A DNA stretch of 64,000 nucleotides from Halosaccharopolyspora lacisalsi (GCF_014137975.1 NZ_JACGWZ010000008.1:242057-306056); one strand, 5' to 3'; positions 43,003 through 52,403 are shown, counted from the stretch's first letter. Notes: generated from the sequence alone by a model not told the origin. A program made the numbers and translations.

Positions 43003-44156
43003 GTGGGGACGGAGCCGAGCAGTCGCGCACCCCCGACGAGCTGGTAGTGGTCGAAGCGCTCGGCGAGCTCTCCCGCCTTGGCGTGCCGGAACCACACCCG
43101 GTCACCGATTCGCAGCCGTACGGCGGCGCGCCCGGTGACCGGGGTCTGCACCTCCCCGGCGCCCTCGGTCGTCGTCAGGCGCAACCCGGCCGGCCGGTAC
43201 GGCGTGGGCAGGCGGTCGGCGGTCGGCGTCCCGGAGGCGAGGTAGCCGCCACCGAACACGGTCGCCACCCGAGGTGCCGGGCGATGCACCACGGGCAGCG
43301 CGAACAGCGCGGCCGGGCGCGGGCGAAACGCCCGGTAGGCGTCGAACAGGGTGGGCCCGATCAGGCCCGACCCGGCGGCCACCTCGGTGACGGCGGCCTC
43401 GGAACCGCTGCTCTCGATGCTGCCGGTCCCGCCCCCGTTGACGAACTCCAGCGGGGTGAGCTCGCGCAGCCGCTCGACCGCGGCCGCGCGCCGGTCGGCG
43501 AGTTCGGCCGCCGAGCGCCGCCGCATCCAGCGCAGGACGACCGCCCGCACCGGCCGCCCCGGCGGTGCGTCACCGAGGCCGGCGATCTGGCCCTCGTAGG
43601 CCATCGCTCCGACGAGGCGGTATCCCCGGCGACCGAGCACGGCCTCGGCCAGCTCGCGCGCCTGCGCGGGGGTGTGCACGGGTGAACGCAGGGTGCCCAC
43701 CGGAAGCCCGGAACCCAGCGGGCGCCAGGACGCGTCGATCTCCAGGCACAACCGGATCCGGGGACGGTCCGTGCCGGTGGCCGCGTCGATGAGGTCGAGG
43801 TGAGCGATCGAGTCGACCATGAGGGTGATGGCGGCCGCGGCCCCGGGATCGACGGCCAGCGAGCGCAGTGCTCCCCGGTCGGCGGTCGGGTAGGCCACCA
43901 GGATGTCCGCGCTGGTGCCGGTGTCGTACAACCACAGCGCCTCGGCCAGGCTGTAGCACATCACTCCGGAGAAGCCGGGCGTGCGCAACGCGCGTTTCAG
44001 CAGTTCACGGCAGCGCACGGACTTGCTGACCAGGCGCAGTGGCCGTGCGGCGCGACGCACCAGCTCCGCCGCGTTGTGGTCGAAGGCGTCGAGGTCGACC
44101 ACCGCGAACGGGGGGTCGAGATCGCTGGTCGCCGCGTCGAGCCGGAAAGGTGTCAC
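42972..44156 (-). CDS. Fold-type III PLP protein (alanine-racemase N-terminal-like, D-threonine aldolase type)
   Basis: 394 residues. AVVDLDAFDHNAAELVRRAARPLRLVSKSVRC contains the PLP-lysine in VSKSVR, then FSGVMCYSLAEALWL and a beta-barrel segment GYRLVGAMAYEGQIAGLGD. FVNGGGTGSIESSG lies near the phosphate site. The C-terminal domain has VATVFGGGYLASGTP and the HAKAGELAERFDHYQL metal-like His. It resembles mycobacterial Rv1769, which is also beside a gulonolactone-oxidase gene (Rv1771). Reaction (racemase, aldolase or dehydratase) is not certain. It is divergent from the oxidase with 121 bases between. Confidence 0.8.
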   Translation of the reverse strand: MTPFRLDAATSDLDPPFAVVDLDAFDHNAAELVRRAARPLRLVSKSVRCRELLKRALRTPGFSGVMCYSLAEALWLYDTGTSADILVAYPTADRGALRSLAVDPGAAAAITLMVDSIAHLDLIDAATGTDRPRIRLCLEIDASWRPLGSGLPVGTLRSPVHTPAQARELAEAVLGRRGYRLVGAMAYEGQIAGLGDAPPGRPVRAVVLRWMRRRSAAELADRRAAAVERLRELTPLEFVNGGGTGSIESSGSEAAVTEVAAGSGLIGPTLFDAYRAFRPRPAALFALPVVHRPAPRVATVFGGGYLASGTPTADRLPTPYRPAGLRLTTTEGAGEVQTPVTGRAAVRLRIGDRVWFRHAKAGELAERFDHYQLVGGARLLGSVPTYRGEGRSFG

Positions 44157-44277
44157 ACCCCTACGGTAAGCCGCCGCGTCTTGTTAAGTGAAATAGTTTC
44201 ACTTATTTTCGGCGCGAGCTTCGGTGCGGAGGCATCCCGGTACGCTCCTCCCGAGGCGCTACAGCTAGGGGTACCGA

Positions 44278-45594
44278 TTGCGACGCCAACGGCGCGACTG
44301 GACCAACTGGGCGGGCACGGTCACGTCCACCCCCGCGAGCACGATCCGCCCCGTCGGGGCCGACGAGATCGGGGCGGCGGTCGTCACGGCGGAGCGGGCG
44401 GGCCGGACGGTGCGCCCGCTGGGCAACGGACACTCGTTCACCGGCATCGGCGCGCCCGGTGCCGACTCCGTCGCCCTCGACCTGTCGCGCTGGAGCGGCG
44501 TCGTGAGCACCGACGGCGAGCTGGTCACCGTCCGCTCCGGGACACCGCTGCACCGGCTCAACGCCGAACTCGACGAACTGGGGCTGGCGCTGCCCAACCT
44601 GGGCGACATCGACCGGCAGACCGTCGCCGGTGCCGTGGCCACCGGTACGCACGGCACCGGCGCGGCGCTCGGCGGGCTGGCCACGCAGCTCGAGGCGCTG
44701 GAGCTGGTGCCGGCCGACGGCTCCGTCCACCGGTGCTCGGCGACCGAGAACCCGGAGCTGTTCGAGGCGGCCCGGCTCGGTCTCGGAGCGGTGGGCGTGA
44801 TCAGCACGGTCACGGTGCGCTGCGTGAAGGCCTTCGCCCTGGCCGCCGAGGAACACCCGGAACCGCTGGACGGCGTGCTGGAACGGTTCGACGAGCTCGC
44901 GGAGGCCCACGACCACGTCGAGTTCTACTGGTTCCCGCACGGTTCGGCGACGCTGGTCAAGCGCAACGACCGGCTGCCCGCGGGGGCCCGGCCCGAGCCG
45001 CTGCACCCGCTGCGGAACTTCGTCGAGTACGACGTGCTGGAAAACCACGCCTTCGGGGCGCTGTGCCGCGTCGGCAGCCGAATCCCGTCACTCGTACGCC
45101 CGCTGACCCGGCTGTCCGGCGCCGTGTGGTCGTCCCGCTCCTACAGCGACCGCTCGCACCGCGTGTTCGTGACCCGCCGCAACGTCCGGTTCGTCGAGTG
45201 CGAGTACGCCGTTCCCCGCGAAGCGCTCGTCGACGTGATCCGCGAGCTGCGCTCGGCCGTCGGATCGCTGGAGCACCCGGTGATGTTCCCGGTGGAGGTG
45301 CGCGTGGCCGCCGCCGACGACGTGTGGATGTCGACGGCGTACCGGCGGCCGACCGCCTACGTGGCGATCCACCAGTACGCCGGGATGCCCTACCGGCACT
45401 GGTTCGACACCTTCGAGTCCGTGGTCGCCGCCGCGGGCGGTCGACCGCACTGGGGCAAGATGCACCGGCTCGACGCCGAGGCGCTGCGGAAGCTCTACCC
45501 GCGCTTCGACGACTTCCTGCGGGTCCGCTCGCGGGTCGACCCCGCAGGCCTCTTCCGCAACCCCCACCTCGACCGCGTGCTGGGCACGGGCTGA
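44278..45594 (+). CDS. FAD-linked sugar-1,4-lactone oxidase (gulonolactone/arabinonolactone oxidase-like)
   Basis: 438 residues from the TTG at 44278 with CTAGGGG upstream. The PCMH/FAD domain contains RPLGNGHSFTGIGAPGADSV, SGTPLHRLNAELDELGLALPNLGDIDRQTVAGAVATGTHGTG (in parts) and GLGAVGVISTVTVRCV. The C-terminal ALO domain has HVEFYWFPHG, VEVRVAAADDVWMS and the conserved PHWGKMHRLDAEALRKLYP. It oxidises L-gulono- or D-arabinono-1,4-lactone, making ascorbate-like products in relatives, and resembles mycobacterial Rv1771. HWGK His/Lys are the substrate-binding residues of the family. Monocistronic, facing a palindromic repeat downstream. Confidence 0.9.
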   Translation: MRRQRRDWTNWAGTVTSTPASTIRPVGADEIGAAVVTAERAGRTVRPLGNGHSFTGIGAPGADSVALDLSRWSGVVSTDGELVTVRSGTPLHRLNAELDELGLALPNLGDIDRQTVAGAVATGTHGTGAALGGLATQLEALELVPADGSVHRCSATENPELFEAARLGLGAVGVISTVTVRCVKAFALAAEEHPEPLDGVLERFDELAEAHDHVEFYWFPHGSATLVKRNDRLPAGARPEPLHPLRNFVEYDVLENHAFGALCRVGSRIPSLVRPLTRLSGAVWSSRSYSDRSHRVFVTRRNVRFVECEYAVPREALVDVIRELRSAVGSLEHPVMFPVEVRVAAADDVWMSTAYRRPTAYVAIHQYAGMPYRHWFDTFESVVAAAGGRPHWGKMHRLDAEALRKLYPRFDDFLRVRSRVDPAGLFRNPHLDRVLGTG

Positions 45595-45696
45595 GCGGCC
45601 GGGATCATCCGCGAAACATCCGCGGCATCCGCCGCTCGGCGAATTCCCCGCCACCGAGGTTTTCCGGCAGGGCTGTCGTCGGGATCCGGACCGCTG

Positions 45697-45753
45697 TCCC
45701 AAAGGGTGAACGGACCGTTTTGGCACTCCCACCGCCCAAACGGTCCGTTCACC
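45697..45753. repeat. 57-bp palindromic repeat, copy 2 (inverted)
   Basis: The inverted counterpart of the element at 25148-25204; 55 of 57 bases agree. One difference is in the loop, the other in the right arm, which breaks one base pair. It sits between the convergent oxidase and NAD(P)-binding genes, where it can end transcription in both directions. Confidence 0.8.
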
Positions 45754-45798
45754 ACGATGCGGGAGGCGTCTCCAGCCGAACGACCCGACAAGAAAGCA

Positions 45799-46449
45799 TC
45801 AGCGGGACCGGACGGCCTCGGCGACGGGGGTCGGGCCGTTGACGAGTTCGAGGGTGCGGTGGATCGACGCGGGTTCGTGGAGCAGGGCCACGAGGACGGC
45901 GGCGACGTCGCCGCGGGTCACGTCGGCGCGCTCGAGGGACTCCCCCAGCGTGACGTGGCCGGTGGCGGGCTCGTCGGTGAGCCGTCCGGGCCGCAGGACC
46001 GTCCAGTCCAGAGAGCGGGAACGCAGTTCCCGCTCGGCGGCGCGCTTGGCGTCCAGGTAGGCGGCGAAGACCTCGCTGATCCCCTCCGGGTTCGCACGGT
46101 CCAACCCGATGGCACTGACCTGGAGGAACCGGCGTACCCCCGCGCGCTCACACGCATCGGCCAGCAGCGCCGAGGCCGCCCGGTCCACGGAGTCCTTCCT
46201 CGGCGAACCGCTGCCGGGTCCGGCACCGGCGGCGAACACAGCTGCGTTCACATCGGACAGGTGTCCGGCCAGTACGGCCGCGTCCACCTCCTCCAGGTCC
46301 GCCACCAACGGCTCGACACCGGCGGCACGCAGATCCTCGGCCTGCTCGGGAGCGCGGACCAGCCCGAGGACCGAGTCACCCCGCGCGACCAGCAACCGCC
46401 CGAGCTGCTGTGCGATCTTGCCGTGTGCTCCGGCCACCACGATGCGCAT
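45799..46449 (-). CDS. Atypical SDR / NAD(P)-binding protein (YwnB-like)
   Basis: 216 residues. N-terminal VVAGAHGKIAQQLGRLLVARGDSV is the GxxGxxG dinucleotide site, followed by VNAAVFAAGAG and LQVSAIGLDR, then AYLDAKRAAERELRSRSLDWTVLRPGRL, which are typical of NmrA/YwnB-type atypical SDRs. The usual catalytic Tyr is shifted (YLDAK), as in redox-sensing or epimerase-like members. Substrate unknown. Monocistronic. Confidence 0.87.
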   Translation of the reverse strand: MRIVVAGAHGKIAQQLGRLLVARGDSVLGLVRAPEQAEDLRAAGVEPLVADLEEVDAAVLAGHLSDVNAAVFAAGAGPGSGSPRKDSVDRAASALLADACERAGVRRFLQVSAIGLDRANPEGISEVFAAYLDAKRAAERELRSRSLDWTVLRPGRLTDEPATGHVTLGESLERADVTRGDVAAVLVALLHEPASIHRTLELVNGPTPVAEAVRSR

Positions 46450-46553
46450 GTCCCCAGCCTAAATCCCGCGGGACCTCAGGACAGTGGGAACGCCCGGAGG
46501 GGTGGACGGCCGCGGCAGGACCGCCCACCCGGTCAGCGAAGGACTCCCGTCCG

Positions 46554-46955
46554 TCAGCAGCGCGGGATCCCCGGTGCCGGGTCCGGGCCGGTGTCCACGT
46601 AGTAACCGGCCACGTAGCCGGAGTGGCCGTCGAAGGACGAGACCCAGGTTATGTGGTACCGAACGGAATCGCCGTGGACCACGTCTCCGTACGTCCAGCA
46701 GTGCAGCGCCATCCACTTGCCCTGCGGAGCACGCGACATCACGGGCTCGGGCAGACTCGGGCCCAGCCGCACGTTCAGCTCGATCAGGTTTTCCGCGCAG
46801 GTTCCTCTGTCTCCGCAGGGGAAGGGCTCCGCCGTGGCGACACCCGCCATACCGAGCAGCAGGAAGGCGACCGAAGAAACCACGGTCGTCACCAAGGCCG
46901 CGAACCGCCTGTACAGACGTGCTCTCACACCGGATAGCCGATTAGTCCCTCTCAT
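46554..46955 (-). CDS. Small secreted SH3-like protein
   Basis: 133 residues. The signal peptide is clear: basic RLYRRFAAL, hydrophobic VTTVVSSVAFLLLGMAG, cleavage near VATAEP. The mature part is about 90 residues with four cysteines (FPCGDRGTCAENL, ALHCWTYGD, final RC), and VRYHITWVSSFDGHSGYVAGYYVD resembles a bacterial SH3-like fold that binds cell wall. No catalytic motif. It lies downstream of an M15-like protein and a DUF1906-type protein on the same strand, suggesting a cell-wall-directed locus. Confidence 0.65.
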   Translation of the reverse strand: MRGTNRLSGVRARLYRRFAALVTTVVSSVAFLLLGMAGVATAEPFPCGDRGTCAENLIELNVRLGPSLPEPVMSRAPQGKWMALHCWTYGDVVHGDSVRYHITWVSSFDGHSGYVAGYYVDTGPDPAPGIPRC

Positions 46956-47019
46956 CGTTTTTCCCTTCTTCGAACCGAAAGCGCAAGGCCGTCAGGAGGA
47001 TGGCCGAACCTTCGGAGCG

Positions 47020-47742
47020 TCATCGGTTGCTTCCGGCGGCCCCGAGGCGCGCCGGTTCCCAGGAGTTGGTCGCTCCCGCTCCCCTTCCCTGCCCGGCGTT
47101 CCAGCCACGGGTCCTGTCCGCGACCTCCTTCAGGGCCGGATGCCGCGGCCCGACCGCGATGTGGAAGTCCGACTCCTCGGGGAGCTGTTCGTCGCCGCCC
47201 CACCGGACGACGTCGCCGACGTCGAGGAGGACGTCGCGAACGACCGTCAACTCGTTCGGAAACAGTCCCCCGCTGATTCCGACCGGATACGACCGCGGCC
47301 GGATCGCGATCGCGGTCGCCGACAGGTGGTTGCTCTCGCAGGTCGCCGTGATCTCCCGCTCGCTGGTGTGTCCGGCGACGTCGCCCCTGCGCAGTGCGTC
47401 GATCTCGTAGTGGAAGCGGCGTGCCACGTGGAGCAGCACGGTTCCCACGTCACCGTCCAACACCGCCACGCCGACGTCGGGACCCTCGATCGCCCGGACC
47501 GGCACCGCGTCGACGATCGGCCAGCCGTTGCCGGACGTGGACCGGCTCCACGTCCGCCGCTCGAGCTTCCCGGACGGGGTCGCTGCACGTGCGTGGGCGA
47601 CTCCGGTGAAGCCGCCACTCCACAACGCCGCACTCCCCACCGCACCGAGAACTGCCGTCAGCACGGCGCGACGACTGGCCCCTCGAACATCCGTCGAACG
47701 GTCACTCGTGATCGTCCGCCCCCTTCCTCCGAACCACGGCAT
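47020..47742 (-). CDS. Tat-exported peptidase M15-like protein with altered metal site
   Basis: 240 residues from the ATG at 47740-47742; a longer start at 47772 is also open. GASRRAVLTAVLGAVG is a twin-arginine signal, cleaved near VAHA. The mature domain resembles VanY/D-Ala-D-Ala carboxypeptidases (M15): ATCESNHLSATAIAI, RPRSYPVGISGGLFPNEL, VVRDVLLDVGDVVRWGGDE and ESDFHIAV. In typical members the first motif is SNHxSGTAID and the last DxMHFEI. Here the Asp is Ala, the Gly is Ala, and FEI is IAV, so zinc binding may be lost. The start overlaps the membrane-protein gene by 41 bases. Confidence 0.6.
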   Translation of the reverse strand: MPWFGGRGRTITSDRSTDVRGASRRAVLTAVLGAVGSAALWSGGFTGVAHARAATPSGKLERRTWSRSTSGNGWPIVDAVPVRAIEGPDVGVAVLDGDVGTVLLHVARRFHYEIDALRRGDVAGHTSEREITATCESNHLSATAIAIRPRSYPVGISGGLFPNELTVVRDVLLDVGDVVRWGGDEQLPEESDFHIAVGPRHPALKEVADRTRGWNAGQGRGAGATNSWEPARLGAAGSNR

Positions 47743-48127
47743 CGACGGCAAGCGCGGCGCGCGCGACCACACCCGCGATACACGCGAAAATCAGCGGGTT
47801 CACCCACATCGGGACCAGTTCCGTCGAGCTCCCGTCGTCCCACCGGCAGGCGAAAGACCTGGGAAAGATGGTCCCGTCCAGTCCTGTGAAACTATCCGTG
47901 CCGCGCCCGGTGCTGGAGGCGCACACTTCACGCGTGCTCCGGGCGAATCCGATGAACGGGGAGAACGCGAACACGGTAAGGCCGGCACACGCACACAGCA
48001 CCGCCGCTTCGATCCACCGCCCGGCGGGACGACGGGACAACGTCAGTTGCTGCGTCAGGAGCAGATGGAAGACCTTGACCACGAGCACGACGGGAGCGAA
48101 GTACGCTGCCGCGATCAGAACTTCCAT
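47702..48127 (-). CDS. Small membrane protein of unknown function
   Basis: 141 residues. Three or more hydrophobic segments: VLIAAAYFAPVVLVVKVFHLLL, WIEAAVLCACAGLTVFAF and PLIFACIAGVVARAALAVDAV. Between the second and third lies an extracytoplasmic loop with three cysteines (REVCASS, SFACRW). The C-terminus is charged RRKGADDHE. The ATG at 48125-48127 overlaps the TGA of the DUF1906 gene (TGATG), and its end overlaps the M15-like gene. No family is recognised; it may help export or anchor the neighbours. Confidence 0.6.
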   Translation of the reverse strand: MEVLIAAAYFAPVVLVVKVFHLLLTQQLTLSRRPAGRWIEAAVLCACAGLTVFAFSPFIGFARSTREVCASSTGRGTDSFTGLDGTIFPRSFACRWDDGSSTELVPMWVNPLIFACIAGVVARAALAVDAVVRRKGADDHE

Positions 48128-50311
48128 CAGGACTCGCTCCGCCGCCGCGCGAGGCCCCCGACTCGCATCTGGTTCTCCTGCCCCGCCCTGAACAGCGGGG
48201 TGTCGGCGAACCCCCTGACGAACTCGGGGAGCTTGTCGAACGGCAACATGGCGGGAAGCAGCGCGCCGGTACCGCTGGTTGTCTCGATCAGGAACGCCCG
48301 GCCGAGCGCGATAACCGGGTCACCCGCCATGGTGAGCACGTTGCGGGCCATGAACACCGCGTTCCCGACCGTCCCCCCCCCCCGAAACGCCGGTCGAAGT
48401 AATCGCTGAATCGCCCCAGGTTTCCGTCGCCGACGTAGTGCTGCCGGACGGCGTCGACGACGTTCGTGCCACCACGGATCTTCTCGGCGAGCAGGTACCC
48501 GTCCGCGTCCTCGATGAGGTCGGGGAAACCGAAGGACGAACTGATTCCGGTCTTCGCGAGCAGTTCCGTGCAATAGGTGTGCCCGGACGCGTATCGGCAC
48601 CCAGCTCGTGACCGGTGAAGCTGTCCTCGAACTCCCTCATCAGGTACGCGCCGTGCTCGTTCGCGTAAGCGATGAACGCTTCGTCCACCCCTCCGAGGAG
48701 TCTCTTCCACTGGAATTCGTTGTGCGAACCGGAGCGTATGTACTCCATGACCCGAAGACTCGGGCCCGCGCTGCCGTGGTTCAGTTCCCAGTCGTACAGC
48801 ATCTGGACGTATGCGACGAACTCGTCCGACGGTGTCGACGGCTTGTTGACGGACTCCTGTCCCTGGTCGGTCCCACTCTTGTGGACGTCGTTGTCCAAGT
48901 CGAACTCGGTACCGCCCCCGGTGAACGTGAACTCCTTGATCTGGTTGAAGGCCCAGTTCGCCGGAAGCGGGAAACCGAGGTTTCCGGAGAATCCCCGGGA
49001 CATGCCCGAGACGGACGACCAGCGGGCGTAGGTGCTCTTGGTGACCTCGGCACCCACGTTCCGTGCCCCGTAGACGCCGTGCACGTACCGCTTGCCCTGG
49101 TTGATCAGCCCGGCCGGCACGCCGCTGAAGTAGGGGACGATGTTGGACTCGATGTCGGCCTGGGTCACGTCGTAGTCGACCGCGAAGTAGATCACCGTTC
49201 CGCGGTTGAAACCGTGGTGAACGGCACGCTCGTGAGCGCGCAGCGCGACCTGGAAGCCACTGGTGTAGCTGAAGTCGGCCAGCTCCCGCGCGTTGTACTG
49301 CCAGATCGGGAAGACGCTGAGCCCGGCGTCGAAGATGTTCGCGAGTTCGCCGGGCTGGAGCTCCTTGTTCAGCGTGCTCTCCGGCGGTTCGCCCAGGTAC
49401 CGGCCGACGTAGCGGTACCCGTCGTCGAACAGCGCCCGTGCTCGATCCGCCGCGATGGTGAACCGGGTGTCGCAACCGGACGCGGATCGGTCGGGGTCAC
49501 CGGTCGAGATGAGCAGCTGCGCCCATGTTCGGTAGTCCCCTCGCCCCGTATCGTCGAGGGCCGAGAACCGCTGAAAGATCTTGACGAACTCCTCCAGATC
49601 GGCGTCGAAGGAGTGCGTGAACGTCGTGCGCACGTTGCCGACCGGCTCGTCGAAGACGCAGGCGGCGCTGAAGAGCTGAACGAGAATGCCGGTCGAACCG
49701 ACCGACACCGGGTTCCGCCGGAGACCGGCCTTCGTTCCCGGACCGAAGTTGCCGTTGGCCAGATCCTCGGGAATGCCGACCTCGTACTGGAGGGCCTTCA
49801 TCAGCGACTGCCGTATGTGGCGCACTTTTTCCGTACCGCCGGCGGTGACCACGTAGGCGTCCATCGACAACAGCGCCTTGAACACCTCCGGGGTGACGAA
49901 CTGGGGCTCCCCGGGACTGGTGGTGCCCATGTCGTAGGCCATCTCCGTGACAGCCCGGTCCGTGGTGGACGAGTACGTACCGTCCCCGCTGCCGCCCCAG
50001 TACCCCTTGGCGAACAAACCGCACTGAAGGATGTTGCGGATGTTCGCGTTTTCTTCCCCGAGCGCGGTGTCAGGACGCGCCTGAATCCCGGCCAGCGTCC
50101 CCGGCCCGAAATTGGCCACCACCGGACCGATACCCAGTTCGTGCTGGAGCCCCATGGTCAGCGAGTACGTCGTCGCCCAGCCGGTAACACCGTCTTCCGG
50201 GCACGGCTCGTAACCCGCTATTCCTCCGTAGGTCTTTGCTGACCCACTGCTGTCCTTCGAGGACCTTCTCGTCCATTCCTCCCCCATCGCCTGGTGGGCA
50301 TCATCATTCAC
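48127..50311 (-). pseudogene. DUF1906 glycoside-hydrolase-like, peptidoglycan-binding protein with two frameshifts
   Basis: The N-terminal region (about residues 40-230) carries two peptidoglycan-binding-type repeats (GIGPVVANFGPGTLAGIQ, DLANGNFGPGTKAGLRR). Residues about 295-480 form the DUF1906 GH25-like barrel (YVGRYLGEPPESTLNKELQP, FPIWQYNARELADFSYTSGF, VIYFAVDYDVTQADIESNIV). The frame then changes by one base at about 48600 (from FTGHELGAD to RYASGHTYCTELL) and again at a run of 11 C at 48373-48383 (to GTVGNAVFMARNVLTMAG). The final frame stops at 48127, overlapping the next ATG as TGATG. Joined length is about 730 residues. Either the gene is decaying or the sequence has errors. Confidence 0.6.
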
Positions 50312-50556
50312 ACGAAAACACCCCAGAACAAGAAACTGCGAACCAGTTCACAAATAATACGGAGAAGCAATATCGTTACCAGGTTTCAACCCGGAATCTT
50401 TTTGCTCGCCGACGGCGGAGCGGTACTCGTCCGAGCGGAGTAACAGCCCTTGGTTGACCGGAATCCTCGTCAACGACGAGTCGGTCAACGCAAGGGCTGC
50501 GGTGGGCGGTGCGTCCGAGACGGGACACCGGGGCGAAGCGGCACCGCGGGAGGGCC

Positions 50557-51207
50557 TCAGGACAGCGGCGAGCTCCTGGTCGCGGCCGGGGACTCCGTGG
50601 CGAGCAGTTGTTCGTAGGCGACCTCGTTGACCCAGCGCGAGACCGCCGTGTGCTCCACGGGCGGCGCGTCCTCGAAGGACCGCCCCTCCAGTTCGATGTG
50701 CACGCTCTCGGCGTCGGCACTGAGTACGGCGATCCCGAACTGCCGGGCGCGCATCAGGCACGTCGAGACGAACTCGTTCCCGTGAGCGACACCGCGCGGC
50801 ACCACGATCGCCGCGCTGGTGAAGCGGGCGAACGGCACGGCCGCGGTCAGAGCGCTACGCCAATGGCGCGCGGGCGCCAGCACTCCGGTCACCCGGGCGG
50901 CGGGCGGTGGAACGCGGTCCTCCATCTCGGGCCACACCCACGTGGCGATCTCCGTCCGGTCGAGCACGGGGGTGCTCCCCACGCACAACCGTTCCGCGTG
51001 CGCGTCGGGCAGCAGCTCGGCGACCGGTACCACTCGACGCCCCAGCAGCTTGGCCGGTGAGAGCACGCTGCCCGGCCAGGCCAGCGACTCAGCCGCGAGC
51101 TCGGCGAGCCTGCCCACGGAGTCCGGCAGCTCCGCGGTGGTCTGGGACGGGATGGAACACGGGCGGACCTCGCTGTCGATCGTGACACGTCGCGATCTTC
51201 CGGTCAC
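50557..51207 (-). CDS. Unknown protein of 216 residues
   Basis: From the GTG at 51205-51207 (VTGRSRRVTIDSEV), which follows GAGGGAGGCGG; an open frame extends 18 codons further. Soluble, no signal peptide. Segments include LPDSVGRLAELAAESLAWPG, RRVVPVAELLPDAHAERLCVG and FTSAAIVVPRGVAHGNEFVSTCLMRARQFGIAVLSADAESVHIELEG (in parts). The last half could form a Rossmann- or nuclease-like alpha/beta fold (inference). I do not recognise the family. Flanked by the cell-wall locus and an IclR gene. Confidence 0.65.
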   Translation of the reverse strand: MTGRSRRVTIDSEVRPCSIPSQTTAELPDSVGRLAELAAESLAWPGSVLSPAKLLGRRVVPVAELLPDAHAERLCVGSTPVLDRTEIATWVWPEMEDRVPPPAARVTGVLAPARHWRSALTAAVPFARFTSAAIVVPRGVAHGNEFVSTCLMRARQFGIAVLSADAESVHIELEGRSFEDAPPVEHTAVSRWVNEVAYEQLLATESPAATRSSPLS

Positions 51208-51485
51208 TGTTTTCCGCCTCCCTCTCGGCGTATCAGGGACTCCGGCATCGATGGACTCCACTTGAGGCGTGGTGGCATTCGGCGGTGGCCGCGGGAGACC
51301 GGTATCGACTCCCGCGCTTCACGGTCTCCGACTAAAACAGCTTCGCGTCCGTTCTTCGCCGGTCATCAGGGGTTGCTGCGATCGACGGCCGTGAACCGTC
51401 GGTGGCCGGTAGACGAGCGGTGTCGCGAGTTCGGCCCGGCGATGCCCCATCCGGGTGAAGCCGGGAGCCGAACGGCCGATGCTGG

Positions 51486-52259
51486 TCAGCCCACCGTGGC
51501 GCCGGAGGTCTCCGCCAACCGTCGACCGAGCGAATCCGCCGCCGGGGCCAGGGGCTTGAGCAGCTTCACGAAGTCGGCACGCGCGCTGTGCACGACGAGA
51601 CCCAGCGATGCGACGAGCTCACCGTGCACCCGCACCGGGACGGCCACCGAACAACTGCCGAGCGTCATCTCCTCCGTGGTCTGCGCGAAACCGCGCTGCC
51701 GGACCCCGAACAGCTCCCGGCCCAGGCGCCCGGGTTCCACGATCGTGTAAGGCGTGGGGCGCGACAGCGTCCCCTCGCAGTAGGCGTGGAGGACCGAAGA
51801 GGGGGAGTAGGCCAACAACACCTTGCCGACACCGGTGGTGTGCAGGGGCAACCGTCCACCGCTGCGCGAGATGACCGGCGCGGAGCGGCGCCCCGCGAGC
51901 TTTTCGACGTAGACGGTCTGAAGACCGTCGCGCACGGCCAGGTGCACGTTCTCGCCGGTGCTCTGGTGCAGGTCCTGCATGAACGGCATGGCCTCCCGAC
52001 GCAGTCGGGTGTAGACCGGTGCCAGCAGTCCGATCTCCCACAGGCGCAGTCCGACGCAGTACCGGCCGTCGGACTCGCGCCGGAGCGCGCCCCACTCCTC
52101 CAGCTCGCCGAGGAGCCGGTGAGCGGTCGCGAGCGGGATGTCGGCCGCCCGCGCGATCTCGGTCAGCGTCAGGCGGGTGTGCTCGGTGTCGAAGGCGGTC
52201 AGCACGCTCAGCGCGCGTGCCGTCACGGAACGCCCCGCGTCCCGGCTGTTTCCCGCCAT
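51486..52259 (-). CDS. IclR-family transcriptional regulator
   Basis: 257 residues from the ATG at 52257-52259, with GAGAGG upstream. N-terminal winged HTH: RALSVLTAFDTEHTRLTLTE, IARAADIPLATAHRLLGELE and GRYCVGLRLWEIGLLAP. C-terminal GAF-like effector domain: VYVEKLAGRRSAPVISRSGG, RLPLHTTGVGKVLLAYSP, GFAQTTEEMTLGSCSVAVPV. It probably senses a small aromatic or acid metabolite. No catabolic genes adjoin, so the target is unknown. Divergent from cmtR with a 179-base gap. Confidence 0.93.
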   Translation of the reverse strand: MAGNSRDAGRSVTARALSVLTAFDTEHTRLTLTEIARAADIPLATAHRLLGELEEWGALRRESDGRYCVGLRLWEIGLLAPVYTRLRREAMPFMQDLHQSTGENVHLAVRDGLQTVYVEKLAGRRSAPVISRSGGRLPLHTTGVGKVLLAYSPSSVLHAYCEGTLSRPTPYTIVEPGRLGRELFGVRQRGFAQTTEEMTLGSCSVAVPVRVHGELVASLGLVVHSARADFVKLLKPLAPAADSLGRRLAETSGATVG

Positions 52260-52403
52260 CGACCTCTCGGTTCCTGTCGGCGACTGTCGCAACCGGTTCT
52301 AGCCGGAAAGCGGACCCGGGGGCAACCGTTCGGCCGCATCGTCTCATCGGCGGGCGCCCCGGTCCGTGTCCGCGACCCCCGAAGCACCGTACTGTTCAGC
52401 GAT

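Noticed and set aside
48373..48383. Run of eleven C considered as proof of phase variation
   Set aside because: Homopolymers of this length often have sequencing errors, so it is reported only as a candidate.
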